64,000 nt of DNA from Gallionella sp. (GCA_028710565.1 JAQTTV010000014.1:1-64000); one strand, 5' to 3'. Shown: positions 39,421 through 48,908, numbered from the stretch's first letter. Notes: generated from the letters alone by a model not told the origin. Numbers and translations: made by a program.

Positions 39421-41691
39421 ATGTCAATGAAAAATAAAAATAACTTACGTTTGCAAGATCCGTTTTTGGAACGGGAACGCGAACAATATGAACATCCCTT
39501 GCCTAGCCGTGAGTTTGTACTGCAAATTCTGACGGATCATGACGCGCCCATGCACGAAGAAGAATTGATGGATTTGCTGCTGATTGAACGCGGTGAAGAA
39601 GAAGAGCTGTTTTCTCGCCGTTTGCGCGCCATGGAGCGCGATGGGCAAATCATGCGCAATCGCAAACGTGCCATTTGTGTGATGGATAAGCTGGATTTGA
39701 TTAAAGGCAAAGTGTCGGGGCATCCTGATGGTTTTGGTTTTGTGATTCCAGAAGATGGCAGCACCGATTTGTTTTTAAGCGAAAAAGAAATGCACCAAGT
39801 GTTACACGGTGACGTGGTGTTGGTGCGCCAAAGCGGTGTGGACAGACGCGGTCGTCCTGAAGGCAAAATTGTGGAAGTGCTGGAGCGTGCCAATAATCGC
39901 ATTGTGGGACGCTTGTTTGTCGAACATGGTGTGCTGTTTGTGGTCGCTGAAAACCGTCGCATCACCCAAGATATTTTGGTGGCGGCTGGTGAATCGGGTG
40001 GTGCGGAAGCTGGGCAGGTGGTGATATTGGAAATTTTGCAACACCCCAATAAACATGCACAACCGATAGGGCGCATTGTGCAAGTGTTAGGCAACTACGC
40101 TGATCCTGGAATGGAAATCGAAATTGCCTTGCGCAAACACGATTTGCCGCATGAATTCCCACCTGCTGTGGAACAACAAGCGAAAGCGATTTCGCCCACC
40201 GTTGCCGCAGAAGATTGGGCGGGGCGCGAAGATATTCGCCATTTACCTTTGGTGACGATTGATGGCGAAACCGCGCGCGATTTTGATGATGCGGTGTATT
40301 GCGAACCTGTGAAGAGCGGTTTCCGCTTGGTGGTGGCGATTGCCGACGTGAGCCATTATGTGCAAAGTAACGACGCGCTGGACCGCGAAGCGATTTTGCG
40401 CGGTAACTCGGTGTATTTCCCACGTCGTGTGATTCCGATGTTGCCTGAAGAATTGTCCAATGGCTTGTGTTCGCTCAATCCTAAAGTGGATCGCTTGTGC
40501 ATGGTGTGCGATATGCAGATCAGCAGCACGGGCAAAATTGGCAAATATCGCTTCTATCCATCAGTGATGTTCTCGCAAGCGCGCCTGACTTACACCCAAG
40601 TGGCGGCAATGTTGGCTGAACCTGATGGCGAGTTGGCAAAAGAATATGCCAGCGTATTGCCACATTTGCAAAACCTGTACGCCTTGTTCCAAAAATTACT
40701 CAAAGCGCGTGAAAAACGCGGCGCGATTGATTTTGAAACCGTGGAAACGCAAATGATGTTTAACGACGCGGGCAAAATCGAACGCATCGTGCCTGTGGTA
40801 CGCAACGACGCGCATAAACTGATCGAAGAATGTATGTTGGCGGCGAATGTGTGCGCAGCGGGCTTTTTGGAAAAGAGCAAGCACCCTGTGCTGTACCGTA
40901 TCCACGAAGGTCCTACCCCTGAAAAATTGGAAGCCTTGCGCGAATTCCTCAAAGAATTTGGTATGGACTTAGGCGGCGAAGATGAACCGCAAGCGGCTGA
41001 TTATTCAAAACTATTGAAGAGCATCAAAGGTCGTCCTGATGCTGCGTTGCTGCAAACCGTGATGTTGCGTTCATTGCGCCAAGCGAAATACGAATTGGAA
41101 AATGTCGGCCATTTTGGCTTGGGCTACGAGGCTTATACCCACTTCACCTCGCCGATACGTCGCTATCCTGACTTGTTGGTGCATCGCGCTATCAAAGCCG
41201 TGTTGCACAAAAAACAATACCAACCCGCGCAAAAGTGGGCGGAATTGGGCGTGCATTGCTCCATGACCGAACGCCGTGCCGATGACGCAACGCGTGATGT
41301 CGAGGCTTGGCTCAAGTGCTTCTATATGCGCGATCATTTGGGTAGCGTATTTGTCGGTACGGTGTCCGCCGTCACGAGCTTTGGGATGTTTGTCGCCTTG
41401 GATGATTTGTACGTCGAAGGCTTGGTACATATTTCCGAACTCGGCAAAGACTACTTCCGCTTCGATCACGCGAAACATCAGTTGCTCGGCGAACGCACAG
41501 GACAACGCTACCGCCTAGGCGACCGCGTCAGCGTCCGCGTGGTGAAAGTGGATATGGAAAACACCAAAATCGACTTTGTGTTACAAGAGGATCGCGGTGC
41601 ATTGGTCGTAGAAGGCGCAGAAGTCGATAGCTCGACGGAAGAAACCAAGCCTGCCAAAAAGAAATCACCGAAAGGTAAGAAAAATGGCTGA
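39421..41691 (+). CDS. rnr: ribonuclease R
   Basis: This 756-residue 3'-5' exoribonuclease of the RNB family degrades structured RNA, and trans-translation-tagged mRNA together with SmpB/tmRNA. It has an N-terminal helix-turn-helix-like region, two cold-shock domains (DGFGFVIPEDGSTDLFL), the catalytic RNB core with TIDGETARDFDDAVYCEP, and an S1 domain near the end (GSVFVGTVSAVTSFGMFVAL). A Lys-rich tail (KPAKKKSPKGKK) follows. AAAGGA precedes the start; the ATG at 39427 is also possible. Normally rlmB follows; here a restriction-modification gene lies between. Confidence 0.96.
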   Translation: MSMKNKNNLRLQDPFLEREREQYEHPLPSREFVLQILTDHDAPMHEEELMDLLLIERGEEEELFSRRLRAMERDGQIMRNRKRAICVMDKLDLIKGKVSGHPDGFGFVIPEDGSTDLFLSEKEMHQVLHGDVVLVRQSGVDRRGRPEGKIVEVLERANNRIVGRLFVEHGVLFVVAENRRITQDILVAAGESGGAEAGQVVILEILQHPNKHAQPIGRIVQVLGNYADPGMEIEIALRKHDLPHEFPPAVEQQAKAISPTVAAEDWAGREDIRHLPLVTIDGETARDFDDAVYCEPVKSGFRLVVAIADVSHYVQSNDALDREAILRGNSVYFPRRVIPMLPEELSNGLCSLNPKVDRLCMVCDMQISSTGKIGKYRFYPSVMFSQARLTYTQVAAMLAEPDGELAKEYASVLPHLQNLYALFQKLLKAREKRGAIDFETVETQMMFNDAGKIERIVPVVRNDAHKLIEECMLAANVCAAGFLEKSKHPVLYRIHEGPTPEKLEALREFLKEFGMDLGGEDEPQAADYSKLLKSIKGRPDAALLQTVMLRSLRQAKYELENVGHFGLGYEAYTHFTSPIRRYPDLLVHRAIKAVLHKKQYQPAQKWAELGVHCSMTERRADDATRDVEAWLKCFYMRDHLGSVFVGTVSAVTSFGMFVALDDLYVEGLVHISELGKDYFRFDHAKHQLLGERTGQRYRLGDRVSVRVVKVDMENTKIDFVLQEDRGALVVEGAEVDSSTEETKPAKKKSPKGKKNG

Positions 41692-41748
41692 TTGGTGTGA
41701 TGGCGTGCGCATGATGTGCGTGGTGCAACGGCAGGGGATGGCGGTTTG

Positions 41749-43764
41749 ATGTGGGATGATGTATTGGGGAGCAGTCCCCTGCACATCCCTGCACCACAAC
41801 AGAACTTCGATCTGTTTTCGTCGCTCGTATCCGAAAATCAGACTGCATTGCCAGCCCCGTTCACCTTCATTGATCTGTTCGCGGGGATAGGCGGTTTTCA
41901 TGTTGCGTTGAAAGCCTTGGGAGGCGAGTGCGTGTTTGCGTCTGAAATTGACAAGCACGCGCGGCAAACTTACCAAGCCAATCATGGCATAGCCGATGCC
42001 CTGTTTAACGACGATATTCGGGCGATTTCGACGGATAAAATCGCCGATCACGACTTGCTGTGCGCGGGTTTTCCGTGCCAGCCTTTTTCCCAAGCGGGTA
42101 AGAAAAAAGGCTTTAAAGACGGTGAAAAATCCGAGCGTGGTAATTTGTTTTTTAACATTTTGGATGTGTTGGAACACAAGCGTCCCAGGGCATTTATTCT
42201 GGAAAACGTGCGTCATTTAGTGAATCACGATGATGGCAATACCTTCGCGACGATTTTGGAATATCTGGACAAAGCCGATTATCAAGTCAGTTTTAAGGTG
42301 ATTAAAGCTTCGGATTTTAATGTGCCGCAACATCGCGCCCGTGTTTTTATCGTGGGATTTGATCGCTGTAGCGTAGATACCCGCCGCCCTTTCGTCTTTC
42401 CTACGCCGTTGCCGCTGACCAAAACCATGTCGGATATTTTTAACGCGCCTTGCGAGAAAAAAGTTGGTTTTACGTTGCGTGTGGGCGGCAAAGGTTCGGT
42501 TATTGACGATAGGCGCAACTGGGAGTTTTATCGGGTCAACGACGAAGTGCGGCGTATTGGTTTAAAAGAAGCGACCGAAATGATGGGCTTTCCTGCTGAT
42601 TATCAATTTCCTGTTTCTAAAACGCAGGCGATGAAACAGCTGGGCAATAGCGTGTGCGTGGATGTCGTGTCCGCCGTGGCGAAAAGCACCTTGCACTATA
42701 TGCAGCAAAATTCTTTAGGGGACGACATGATCATTACCCGCAACAAAGGCGAATTGAGTGAGTTGTACGCAGTGATTAAGCTCATCCATCAACGCTTGCT
42801 GCATTATGGCGATGCACAAGGCAACCCCACGCACGATGCCGTGCGGGTAATTCGGATTAAAAATGGCAACACAGCATTGAATTTAAACGCGCTGGATATT
42901 GAAATTATCCACGCGGATATTGTTACTAAAATTGCCCTGAGTGCCTTGTTTACGGGTGAGGAAATCAGTGCATTAGCGCAAGAAATTAAAGCGGGCAAAG
43001 CGACTTTTTCTAACGAAAAAATTACCCAAACAACGGAGTTGTTGCAACTGACCAAAACAAAAGGCACGTCAGGCGACAAGGCAGATTTTCATCTTGATTT
43101 TGAAGAAGTTAATCAGTTATTTAAAGACCAAGGTATTGGTATTAAGTCATTTTTAGGTGCTAATCCGACGCTAATTAACGCCTCGCAAGCTACTAATTTT
43201 ATTTATGAAATCGACGGATTGAGTCTAGATCGGGTCGATAGTATTAATCATATCGAAACTAGATCGAAAATCAAAGATCGCATCCTTGCCATTTTGAACG
43301 CGGGTGGACAATTCCAGTTTTACGGGTGTGAAAATAAGACTTACGAGTCCAATTTGCGCAAAGTCGATACCGCCATGCCTACCATGATGGCGGACGCGCT
43401 ACTGGCATTTTTCCGCAAGCAAATCACCAAGTATTTGGCGGAATATCCCAATACTTGTCTTGCGAAAGATGACCTTGCGGATGTCGCGCATATTCGATTG
43501 CGTGATTTTATTCAGTATTCCATGCTGGGCATTTTCCCCAATCAAACATGGGACGGCAATTTGTCGGCGAATGGCGCGTTGGTTGTACGGCAAGATGGCG
43601 AGCTGGTTTTTTACCACACCAACCACTATCAGCAATTAAAGGATTATTTTTACCAGCACGCTTTTTTTGACACGCCTTCCAGCACGCGACATCGCTTTGG
43701 GCAAATTTACAGAGAAAACAATAAGTTGCTATTTAAGTTAAACTTACAGATTAGGTTGGGTTAA
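41749..43764 (+). CDS. fused HpaII-like type II restriction-modification enzyme (C5-methyltransferase + endonuclease)
   Basis: One uninterrupted frame of 671 residues. Residues 37-320 form a cytosine-C5 DNA methyltransferase: motif I TFIDLFAGIGGF, catalytic GFPCQPFSQAG with Cys110, ENVRHL, QHRARVFIVGF and the final QLGNSVCVDVV, with a target region containing LRVGGKGSVIDDRRNWEFY. Residues 327-671 match the HpaII endonuclease family (NKGELSELYAVIKLI, FLGANPTLINASQATNFIY), which cuts CCGG. In characterised HpaII systems the two are separate genes. An internal ATG at 42727 with AGGGG five bases upstream could also make a free nuclease. CCGG specificity is inferred. The start is uncertain: ATG 41749 or GTG 41716. 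It interrupts the usual rnr-rlmB pair, a sign of acquisition. Confidence 0.87.
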   Translation: MWDDVLGSSPLHIPAPQQNFDLFSSLVSENQTALPAPFTFIDLFAGIGGFHVALKALGGECVFASEIDKHARQTYQANHGIADALFNDDIRAISTDKIADHDLLCAGFPCQPFSQAGKKKGFKDGEKSERGNLFFNILDVLEHKRPRAFILENVRHLVNHDDGNTFATILEYLDKADYQVSFKVIKASDFNVPQHRARVFIVGFDRCSVDTRRPFVFPTPLPLTKTMSDIFNAPCEKKVGFTLRVGGKGSVIDDRRNWEFYRVNDEVRRIGLKEATEMMGFPADYQFPVSKTQAMKQLGNSVCVDVVSAVAKSTLHYMQQNSLGDDMIITRNKGELSELYAVIKLIHQRLLHYGDAQGNPTHDAVRVIRIKNGNTALNLNALDIEIIHADIVTKIALSALFTGEEISALAQEIKAGKATFSNEKITQTTELLQLTKTKGTSGDKADFHLDFEEVNQLFKDQGIGIKSFLGANPTLINASQATNFIYEIDGLSLDRVDSINHIETRSKIKDRILAILNAGGQFQFYGCENKTYESNLRKVDTAMPTMMADALLAFFRKQITKYLAEYPNTCLAKDDLADVAHIRLRDFIQYSMLGIFPNQTWDGNLSANGALVVRQDGELVFYHTNHYQQLKDYFYQHAFFDTPSSTRHRFGQIYRENNKLLFKLNLQIRLG

Positions 43765-43765
43765 G

Positions 43766-43851
43766 GGGAGAAGAGGGAAGAGTAAAGCCTAGAATCTCTA
43801 GTTAGAAAAGGTGGGTTTACCCTTCTCCCTCCCCTCTTCTCCCTTCTCTTA
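43766..43851. repeat. imperfect inverted repeat of GGGAGAAGAGGGA type
   Basis: GGGGAGAAGAGGGAAGAG just after the stop of the restriction-modification gene and CCCTTCTCCCTCCCCTCTTC before rlmB are largely complementary across about 30 bases. It could terminate transcription or mark the edge of an inserted segment. Confidence 0.6.
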
Positions 43852-43873
43852 AACATTTAGAAAGGCAGCAAAC

Positions 43874-44614
43874 ATGGCTGATTTACGTTTAATTTATGGC
43901 TTCCATGCCGTCACCTCGCGCATTCGTCAAAATCCAGAAGGAGTGATGGAAGTGTATTTTCAGGCGCAACGGCAAGACCCGCGTATGCGCGATCTGATCA
44001 AGCTGGCAGCAGACAGCAATGTGCGCATGATTCCGATTGAAGCGGCGCGCTTGGATGGCATGGCAGGCGGCGCGCGGCATCAAGGCATAGCAGCGCGGGT
44101 GGATGCAGCACGACGCGTGCAGCATTTGTCCGACGTGTTGGAAACCTTGACAGAGCCGCCGTTGATTTTGGTGTTGGATGGCGTGCAAGATCCGCACAAC
44201 TTGGGCGCATGTTTGCGCAGTGCCGATGCCTTTGGGGTACACGCGGTGATTGCGCCGAAAGATCGCGCGGTGGGCATCACTGCGACGGTGGAAAAAGTGG
44301 CGTGTGGCGCAGCAGAAACCGTGCCTTATATTACCGTGACTAACTTGGCGCGTACTTTGCGCGAATTGCAAGAACACGATGTTTGGGTGGTTGGGACGGC
44401 GGGCGAAGCGACGCAAGATTTGCATCAATTCAAACACACGGGCGGATTGGCGTGGGTGTTGGGTGCGGAAGGCGAAGGCTTGCGCCGTCTGACTCGCGAA
44501 ACTTGTGACGAGCTGGTGCGTATCCCCATGTTGGGCAGCGTGGAGAGTTTGAATGTCTCGGTCAGCGCGGGCATTTGTTTGTTTGAAAGTCGAAGACAAC
44601 GGGCGGCGGTGTAA
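43874..44614 (+). CDS. rlmB: 23S rRNA (guanosine-2'-O)-methyltransferase RlmB
   Basis: This 246-residue SPOUT methyltransferase modifies G2251 of 23S rRNA. An N-terminal L30e-like substrate-binding domain ([16 protein letters not shown]...[10 protein letters not shown]) is followed by the SpoU domain with [39 protein letters not shown] and [22 protein letters not shown], which form the deep trefoil knot. It has the usual length. It is separated from rnr by the fused restriction-modification gene. Confidence 0.96.
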   Translation: MADLRLIYGFHAVTSRIRQNPEGVMEVYFQAQRQDPRMRDLIKLAADSNVRMIPIEAARLDGMAGGARHQGIAARVDAARRVQHLSDVLETLTEPPLILVLDGVQDPHNLGACLRSADAFGVHAVIAPKDRAVGITATVEKVACGAAETVPYITVTNLARTLRELQEHDVWVVGTAGEATQDLHQFKHTGGLAWVLGAEGEGLRRLTRETCDELVRIPMLGSVESLNVSVSAGICLFESRRQRAAV

Positions 44615-44718
44615 TTCACATGCCACCTCTTTGGTTTATTTCCGAAGAGTCTTATTCAACCAATTGATTCTAATTGTAGAAATAGCACGTAATGAAATTT
44701 TGTGATGGAAGTATTTTT

Positions 44719-45879
44719 ATGCCCCTGAAATACACACTCCCATTTTTCATGCTTGGGGTTTTAAGCTCGCCCTTAGCGGCCGCGATTGAAATGGCAGGGG
44801 TGGATTTCCAAGGTTCTGGCTTTTTGACATTGGCGGCGGGTACTATCCTTAATCATGCCGCAGCCCAGCCCTTTGGCTCTTACCATTGCCCCTGCTTTTT
44901 GTCTGACTTGGCACAGGGTGGGGTGTATCAGCAAGGCGGTGTGCAATGGCAACCTGATACTAAATTGGGTTTGCAGGGTTCCGCAGTGTTTAGTCCACGT
45001 TTCTCTGTCACAGGGCAGATCGTGGCGCGGGGCGCAGCAGGGGGACAGCTTGATTTTGAATGGTTGTATGCGGATTGGAAGCTCAACGATAAATTGACTG
45101 TGCAAGTCGGACGCAAGCGTTTACCCCTGCTTTATCACTCCGAATCTCAAGATGTAGGGATGATGTATCCTTGGGTGCATTTGGCGCAACAAGTGTATGG
45201 CTGGGAAATCGTGAATTACAACGGGCTGAATGTCTTGTACAAAGACGATTGGGGTGACTGGTCTTCCGCGATGAATTTTTTTTCGGGTGAGGAAAAGGTC
45301 AAAAATAGTCGTTTTTGGCAAATGTATAATGGGCTCAACACCCGCACCGACAGTCGCTGGTCCAACATAATCGGTTTGGATTTGAGTTTAAGCAAAGATT
45401 GGTTTGATGGTCGTGTGGCATATATCCAATCGGATATTCAGAATACCGATCTTTTTGCAGCCGATCCGTTGGCATTTGGTGTCAAAACGCCTCAGCACAT
45501 TTACAGTGCCTCGCTAAATGCCGATAACCAACAGTGGGTGGTACGCACAGAGTTTATGTATATCGACCGACGTGCATCTTATGGAGAGGATTTTAGCCAG
45601 TCTTACTCGTTGGGCTACCATTTGGGTCATTGGCTACCGATGATCAGTTTCCATAATTATTACCAAGCACTACTTGCCCCTGATGCACTGTTATCAGAAG
45701 CGCACAGCACGACCTCAATTTTGTTGCGCTATGATATTTCTCCCGTGAGTGCTGTTAAGTTGCAATTTGACCGTTGGCAAAATAAGGCTGATCCCGCCTT
45801 CTTTACTGCCAATCCGAATGCGGTGACACCCTTGGGGCATGTTGATTTATTGACGGTCAGTTACGACCAAGTGTTTTAA
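44719..45879 (+). CDS. porin-like outer-membrane protein with CPCF motif, paralogue 1
   Basis: 386 residues from ATG 44719 (GGAAG eight bases upstream; the earlier ATG at 44692 lacks a ribosome site). Signal peptide ending PLAAAIE. The mature protein begins with AGVDFQGSGFLTLAAG and then HCPCFLSDLAQGG, a Cys-x-Cys pair. The remainder is alternating beta strands (FEWLYADWKLNDKLTVQVGRKR), ending in LTVSYDQVF with the terminal Phe of outer-membrane barrels. About 60 percent or more of positions match the next gene by eye. The substrate is unknown. Confidence 0.8.
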   Translation: MPLKYTLPFFMLGVLSSPLAAAIEMAGVDFQGSGFLTLAAGTILNHAAAQPFGSYHCPCFLSDLAQGGVYQQGGVQWQPDTKLGLQGSAVFSPRFSVTGQIVARGAAGGQLDFEWLYADWKLNDKLTVQVGRKRLPLLYHSESQDVGMMYPWVHLAQQVYGWEIVNYNGLNVLYKDDWGDWSSAMNFFSGEEKVKNSRFWQMYNGLNTRTDSRWSNIIGLDLSLSKDWFDGRVAYIQSDIQNTDLFAADPLAFGVKTPQHIYSASLNADNQQWVVRTEFMYIDRRASYGEDFSQSYSLGYHLGHWLPMISFHNYYQALLAPDALLSEAHSTTSILLRYDISPVSAVKLQFDRWQNKADPAFFTANPNAVTPLGHVDLLTVSYDQVF

Positions 45880-45923
45880 GCTTGCGAGTGTATTTATATT
45901 TGCAATTGTCAACTGAGGGAAGC

Positions 45924-45979
45924 TCTGATTAAATCTGCCTTTCCAAAGCTTGTCGAGGGTATGTTCGGAATTAATCAGC
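45924..45979. repeat. shortened family-A palindromic repeat (copy 5)
   Basis: TCTGATTAAATCTGCCTTTC and GTTCGGAATTAATCAGCG with a CTTGTCGAGGG arm between. It is about half the length of other copies and separates the two paralogous porin genes. Confidence 0.6.
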
Positions 45980-45997
45980 GATTTCTGAGAAAAAAAT

Positions 45998-47182
45998 ATG
46001 AAGAATTTACAAACTATACTCAAATTAACAACGGCGATTTTGTGGCTAGGTATGTCATCACAGAGCGCTGCCATTGAACTGGCTGGGGTGAATATTGATG
46101 GCTCTGGTTTCTTGACCTTTGCAGTAGGGAAGACCCTTAACGCTGGGGCGGCACAACCTGGCAGCAGCTTTCGCTGTCCTTGTTTCGTCTCTGATTTCGC
46201 ACAAACGAGCGTGTATCAACAAGGGGGTGTGCAATGGCGACCCGACACTAAATTAGGTTTGCAAGGTTCTGCTGTGTTTAATCCCCGTTTTTCAGTCACA
46301 GGACAAGTCGTGGCGCGCGGTGCCGCAGGCGGTCAACTGGATTTTGAGTGGTTATATGCCGATTGGAAGCTAAATGATGAACTGACTTTGCAAGTGGGGC
46401 GTAAACGTTTGCCCTTATTGTATTATTCCGAATCGCAAGACTTGGGTATGTCTTATCCTTGGGTGCATTTGGCTCCGCAAATGTATGGCTGGGAAATCGT
46501 CAATTACAATGGGGTCAATATGTTATATCGCGATGACTGGGGTGACTGGTCGTCGAGTATGAATTTCTTTGCGGGTGATGAGACCGTTAAGGACAGTGGT
46601 TATTGGAAGCTTTACAACGGTGGAAATACGCGTACTGATAGTCGTTGGTCTAATATCCTAGGTGCAGACTTGGTATTAAGTCGAGATTGGTTTACCTCGC
46701 GGTTGGTGTATCTACAATCGAATATTCAAAATACCAATCCTTTTTCGACCACCCCTTTTGTATATAATAACAAGACACCGCAAAACCTGTACGGCATATC
46801 CTTGAATGCGGATGCGGATCATTGGGTGGCGCGCGCTGAATTTTTGTATATCAATCGCAAAGCCTCCTACGGTGAAGACTTTAGTGAGGTGTATGGTTTA
46901 GGCTATCGTGTGGGAAAATGGTTGCCGATGGTGACTTACAACAATTATCACATGGTACAGCGGTTGGATGTGGCAGCGGGTCTAGATCCTGCACAGGCTG
47001 AAGCGCACAGCACGACCTCCTTGTTATTGCGTTATGAGCTAAATAAAAGTAGTGCCTTGAAGTTGCAATATGATCGTTGGAAAAACAACGCGCAAACGCC
47101 TTTTTTTACGGCTACGCCCAATACATCCGTTCCTATGGGTCATCTCGATTTGCTGACCGCGAGCTACGATTTGGTATTTTGA
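45998..47182 (+). CDS. porin-like outer-membrane protein with CPCF motif, paralogue 2
   Basis: A 394-residue tandem paralogue of the preceding gene. Signal peptide (LKLTTAILWLGMSSQSAAIE), then AGVNIDGSGFLTFAVG, RCPCFVSDFAQTS and the nearly identical block QGGVQWRPDTKLGLQGSAVF. It ends LLTASYDLVF. The CPCF pair and the strands around it are conserved between the copies, whereas the loops around residues 195-290 differ, as expected for surface-exposed or specificity loops after duplication. It has its own ribosome site only weakly (GAGAAAAAAAT) and is likely transcribed separately because of the repeat upstream. Confidence 0.8.
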   Translation: MKNLQTILKLTTAILWLGMSSQSAAIELAGVNIDGSGFLTFAVGKTLNAGAAQPGSSFRCPCFVSDFAQTSVYQQGGVQWRPDTKLGLQGSAVFNPRFSVTGQVVARGAAGGQLDFEWLYADWKLNDELTLQVGRKRLPLLYYSESQDLGMSYPWVHLAPQMYGWEIVNYNGVNMLYRDDWGDWSSSMNFFAGDETVKDSGYWKLYNGGNTRTDSRWSNILGADLVLSRDWFTSRLVYLQSNIQNTNPFSTTPFVYNNKTPQNLYGISLNADADHWVARAEFLYINRKASYGEDFSEVYGLGYRVGKWLPMVTYNNYHMVQRLDVAAGLDPAQAEAHSTTSLLLRYELNKSSALKLQYDRWKNNAQTPFFTATPNTSVPMGHLDLLTASYDLVF

Positions 47183-47354
47183 AACGCGTTAATTTAGGTT
47201 CTTGCGCTAGGCTTGCGTTGTCAGCACAAGGAGGTTTCCTTTTGCAAACCGAACTTCGCCCTGATCTCTAGTAGTCTAGCCACTATTTGAATGACTAGGA
47301 CATGAGAAAAAGGCTGGTAGAATAGCTGCCTAACGATTAAGCAAGAGTATTAGC

Positions 47355-47810
47355 ATGAGCATCATACAAAATAGAAAAGCCTTCCATGAATACTTCATTG
47401 AAGACAAATACGAAGCGGGCATTATGTTGGAGGGATGGGAGGTTAAGGCTATCCGTGCGGGTCGCGCGCAACTGAAAGAAGCGTATGTGACGGTTAATAA
47501 CGACGAGCTATATCTTTTCGGTTCGCATATCAGCCCACTGCTAAATGCTTCAACCCACATTCATCCCGATCCCATCAGGACACGTAAGTTATTGTTACAC
47601 AAGAGTGAGATCGAAAAAATCATTGCTAAAGTGCAACGGGCGGGTTATACCTTAATGCCGCTGGACATGCACTATAAAGATGGACGTGTAAAGCTGGCGA
47701 TTGGGCTGGCAAAAGGTAAAAAACAACATGATAAGCGCGCGACCGAAAAAGAACGCGAAGGTAAACGCGAAGCCCAACAAGCGATGAAGAAAGTGCGGCG
47801 GACAGCATGA
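47355..47810 (+). CDS. smpB: SsrA-binding protein SmpB
   Basis: This 151-residue tmRNA partner in ribosome rescue has the OB-fold core [20 protein letters not shown] and [19 protein letters not shown] near the start, then [15 protein letters not shown] and the basic C-terminal tail ([19 protein letters not shown]) that enters the mRNA channel. It has standard length. Its stop overlaps the start of the next gene (ATGA). Confidence 0.97.
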   Translation: MSIIQNRKAFHEYFIEDKYEAGIMLEGWEVKAIRAGRAQLKEAYVTVNNDELYLFGSHISPLLNASTHIHPDPIRTRKLLLHKSEIEKIIAKVQRAGYTLMPLDMHYKDGRVKLAIGLAKGKKQHDKRATEKEREGKREAQQAMKKVRRTA

Positions 47811-48637
47811 ACAGCCTGATGCCAGAAATAAAACCCAACCAATCTATAGACTTACTCAAAGAGCTGCACATCCTGACGCGGGACGGCAAGCTCAACCAAG
47901 ATAGTCGCCGCAAGCTCAAACAGGTGTATCACCTGTGCCATTTTATCGAACCATTGCTAAACGAAGTATATGCCGAACAGGGTAGGGTGACGCTGGCGGA
48001 TCACGGCGCAGGAAAGTCGTATCTGGGGTTTATTCTGTACGATTTGTTTTTGAAATCACGCGCGGATGCACATGTTTACGGCATTGAAACGCGCGTTGAA
48101 CTGGTGCAAAAGTCTCAACATCTTGCCGCACAGCTCGGCTTTGAACAGATGAGCTTCTTGAATTTATCGGTTGAAGCCTCAACGCACAGTACCGAGCTAC
48201 CCGATCAAATTGATGTGGTGACAGCATTGCACGCGTGCGACACCGCCACGGATGATGCGATTCAATTTGCTTTACGCAAACAAGCCCAATTTATGGTGCT
48301 GGTGCCCTGCTGTCAGGCAGAAGTCGCCAAGGTATTGAATAAGCATAAAAATCAATCGTTTGGCAAAACACCTTTGTCTGAAATTTGGCGACATCCCGTG
48401 CATACGCGCGAATTTGGCAGCCAACTCACCAACGTGCTGCGTTGTTTGCAGCTAGAAGCCAATGGTTATCAACTGACTGTCACTGAACTCGTGGGCTGGG
48501 AACATTCTATGAAAAATGAACTCATCATCGCTCGCCGTACCAATATGCCACGTAAGAATGCCGCCGAACGCTTAGACCAAATTTTGGAATCACTAAATTT
48601 AACTGAGCTACGCGAGCGATTTGCTGGCAATCGTTGA
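47807..48637 (+). CDS. class I SAM-dependent methyltransferase of the METTL25/Methyltransf_32 type
   Basis: A 276-residue protein with [19 protein letters not shown] (SAM-binding motif I), [13 protein letters not shown], and [20 protein letters not shown] followed by LVPCCQAEV. The 'ALHACD' and 'PCCQ' elements are typical of the family that includes METTL25/RRNAD1-like proteins, several of which methylate ribosomal components. The substrate here is unknown. The ATGA overlap with smpB means coupled translation and points to a ribosome-related role (inference). The C-terminus is basic and helical. Confidence 0.85.
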   Translation: MNSLMPEIKPNQSIDLLKELHILTRDGKLNQDSRRKLKQVYHLCHFIEPLLNEVYAEQGRVTLADHGAGKSYLGFILYDLFLKSRADAHVYGIETRVELVQKSQHLAAQLGFEQMSFLNLSVEASTHSTELPDQIDVVTALHACDTATDDAIQFALRKQAQFMVLVPCCQAEVAKVLNKHKNQSFGKTPLSEIWRHPVHTREFGSQLTNVLRCLQLEANGYQLTVTELVGWEHSMKNELIIARRTNMPRKNAAERLDQILESLNLTELRERFAGNR

Positions 48638-48777
48638 GACTAAAGTGACTCCTCCGTATAACCATTTCAGTATAAATAGTCAGCATCAACAGTCACAAAT
48701 ATTAGCCCTTTATCTTCATGCCAACGCTGATAAAGCAACCAATATCAACAATGATGATACTGATAAAAAGTACCAAA

Positions 48778-48809
48778 ACAGAAAGCACCTCTGGGGAGGT
48801 GCTTTCTGT
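48778..48809 (-). terminator. terminator of pilin gene 1
   Basis: A perfect 14-base stem, ACAGAAAGCACCTC with GAGGTGCTTTCTGT, around a TGGG loop. On the minus strand it is followed by TTTGGTACTTTTTATC. It may also stop the convergent smpB operon. The hairpin and its flank (GTAGA(C/T)AAG) recur after the other two pilin copies. Confidence 0.8.
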
Positions 48810-48908
48810 AGACAAGTACTTCAAATTACTATCGTCACTGCCTGCTATATTTTTAGCCCCTTAGCGGCACAATCAATAAAGCAGTTTGCCAGATAGTTGC
48901 TGAAAAAC

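Noticed and set aside
43766..43851. Inverted repeat after the restriction-modification gene as IS terminal repeats
   Set aside because: Both arms lie on the same side of the gene and no transposase is present.
43889..44626. 245-codon minus-strand frame opposite rlmB
   Set aside because: Antisense shadow of a well-supported rRNA methyltransferase gene; composition is His/Arg-rich as expected of a reverse frame.
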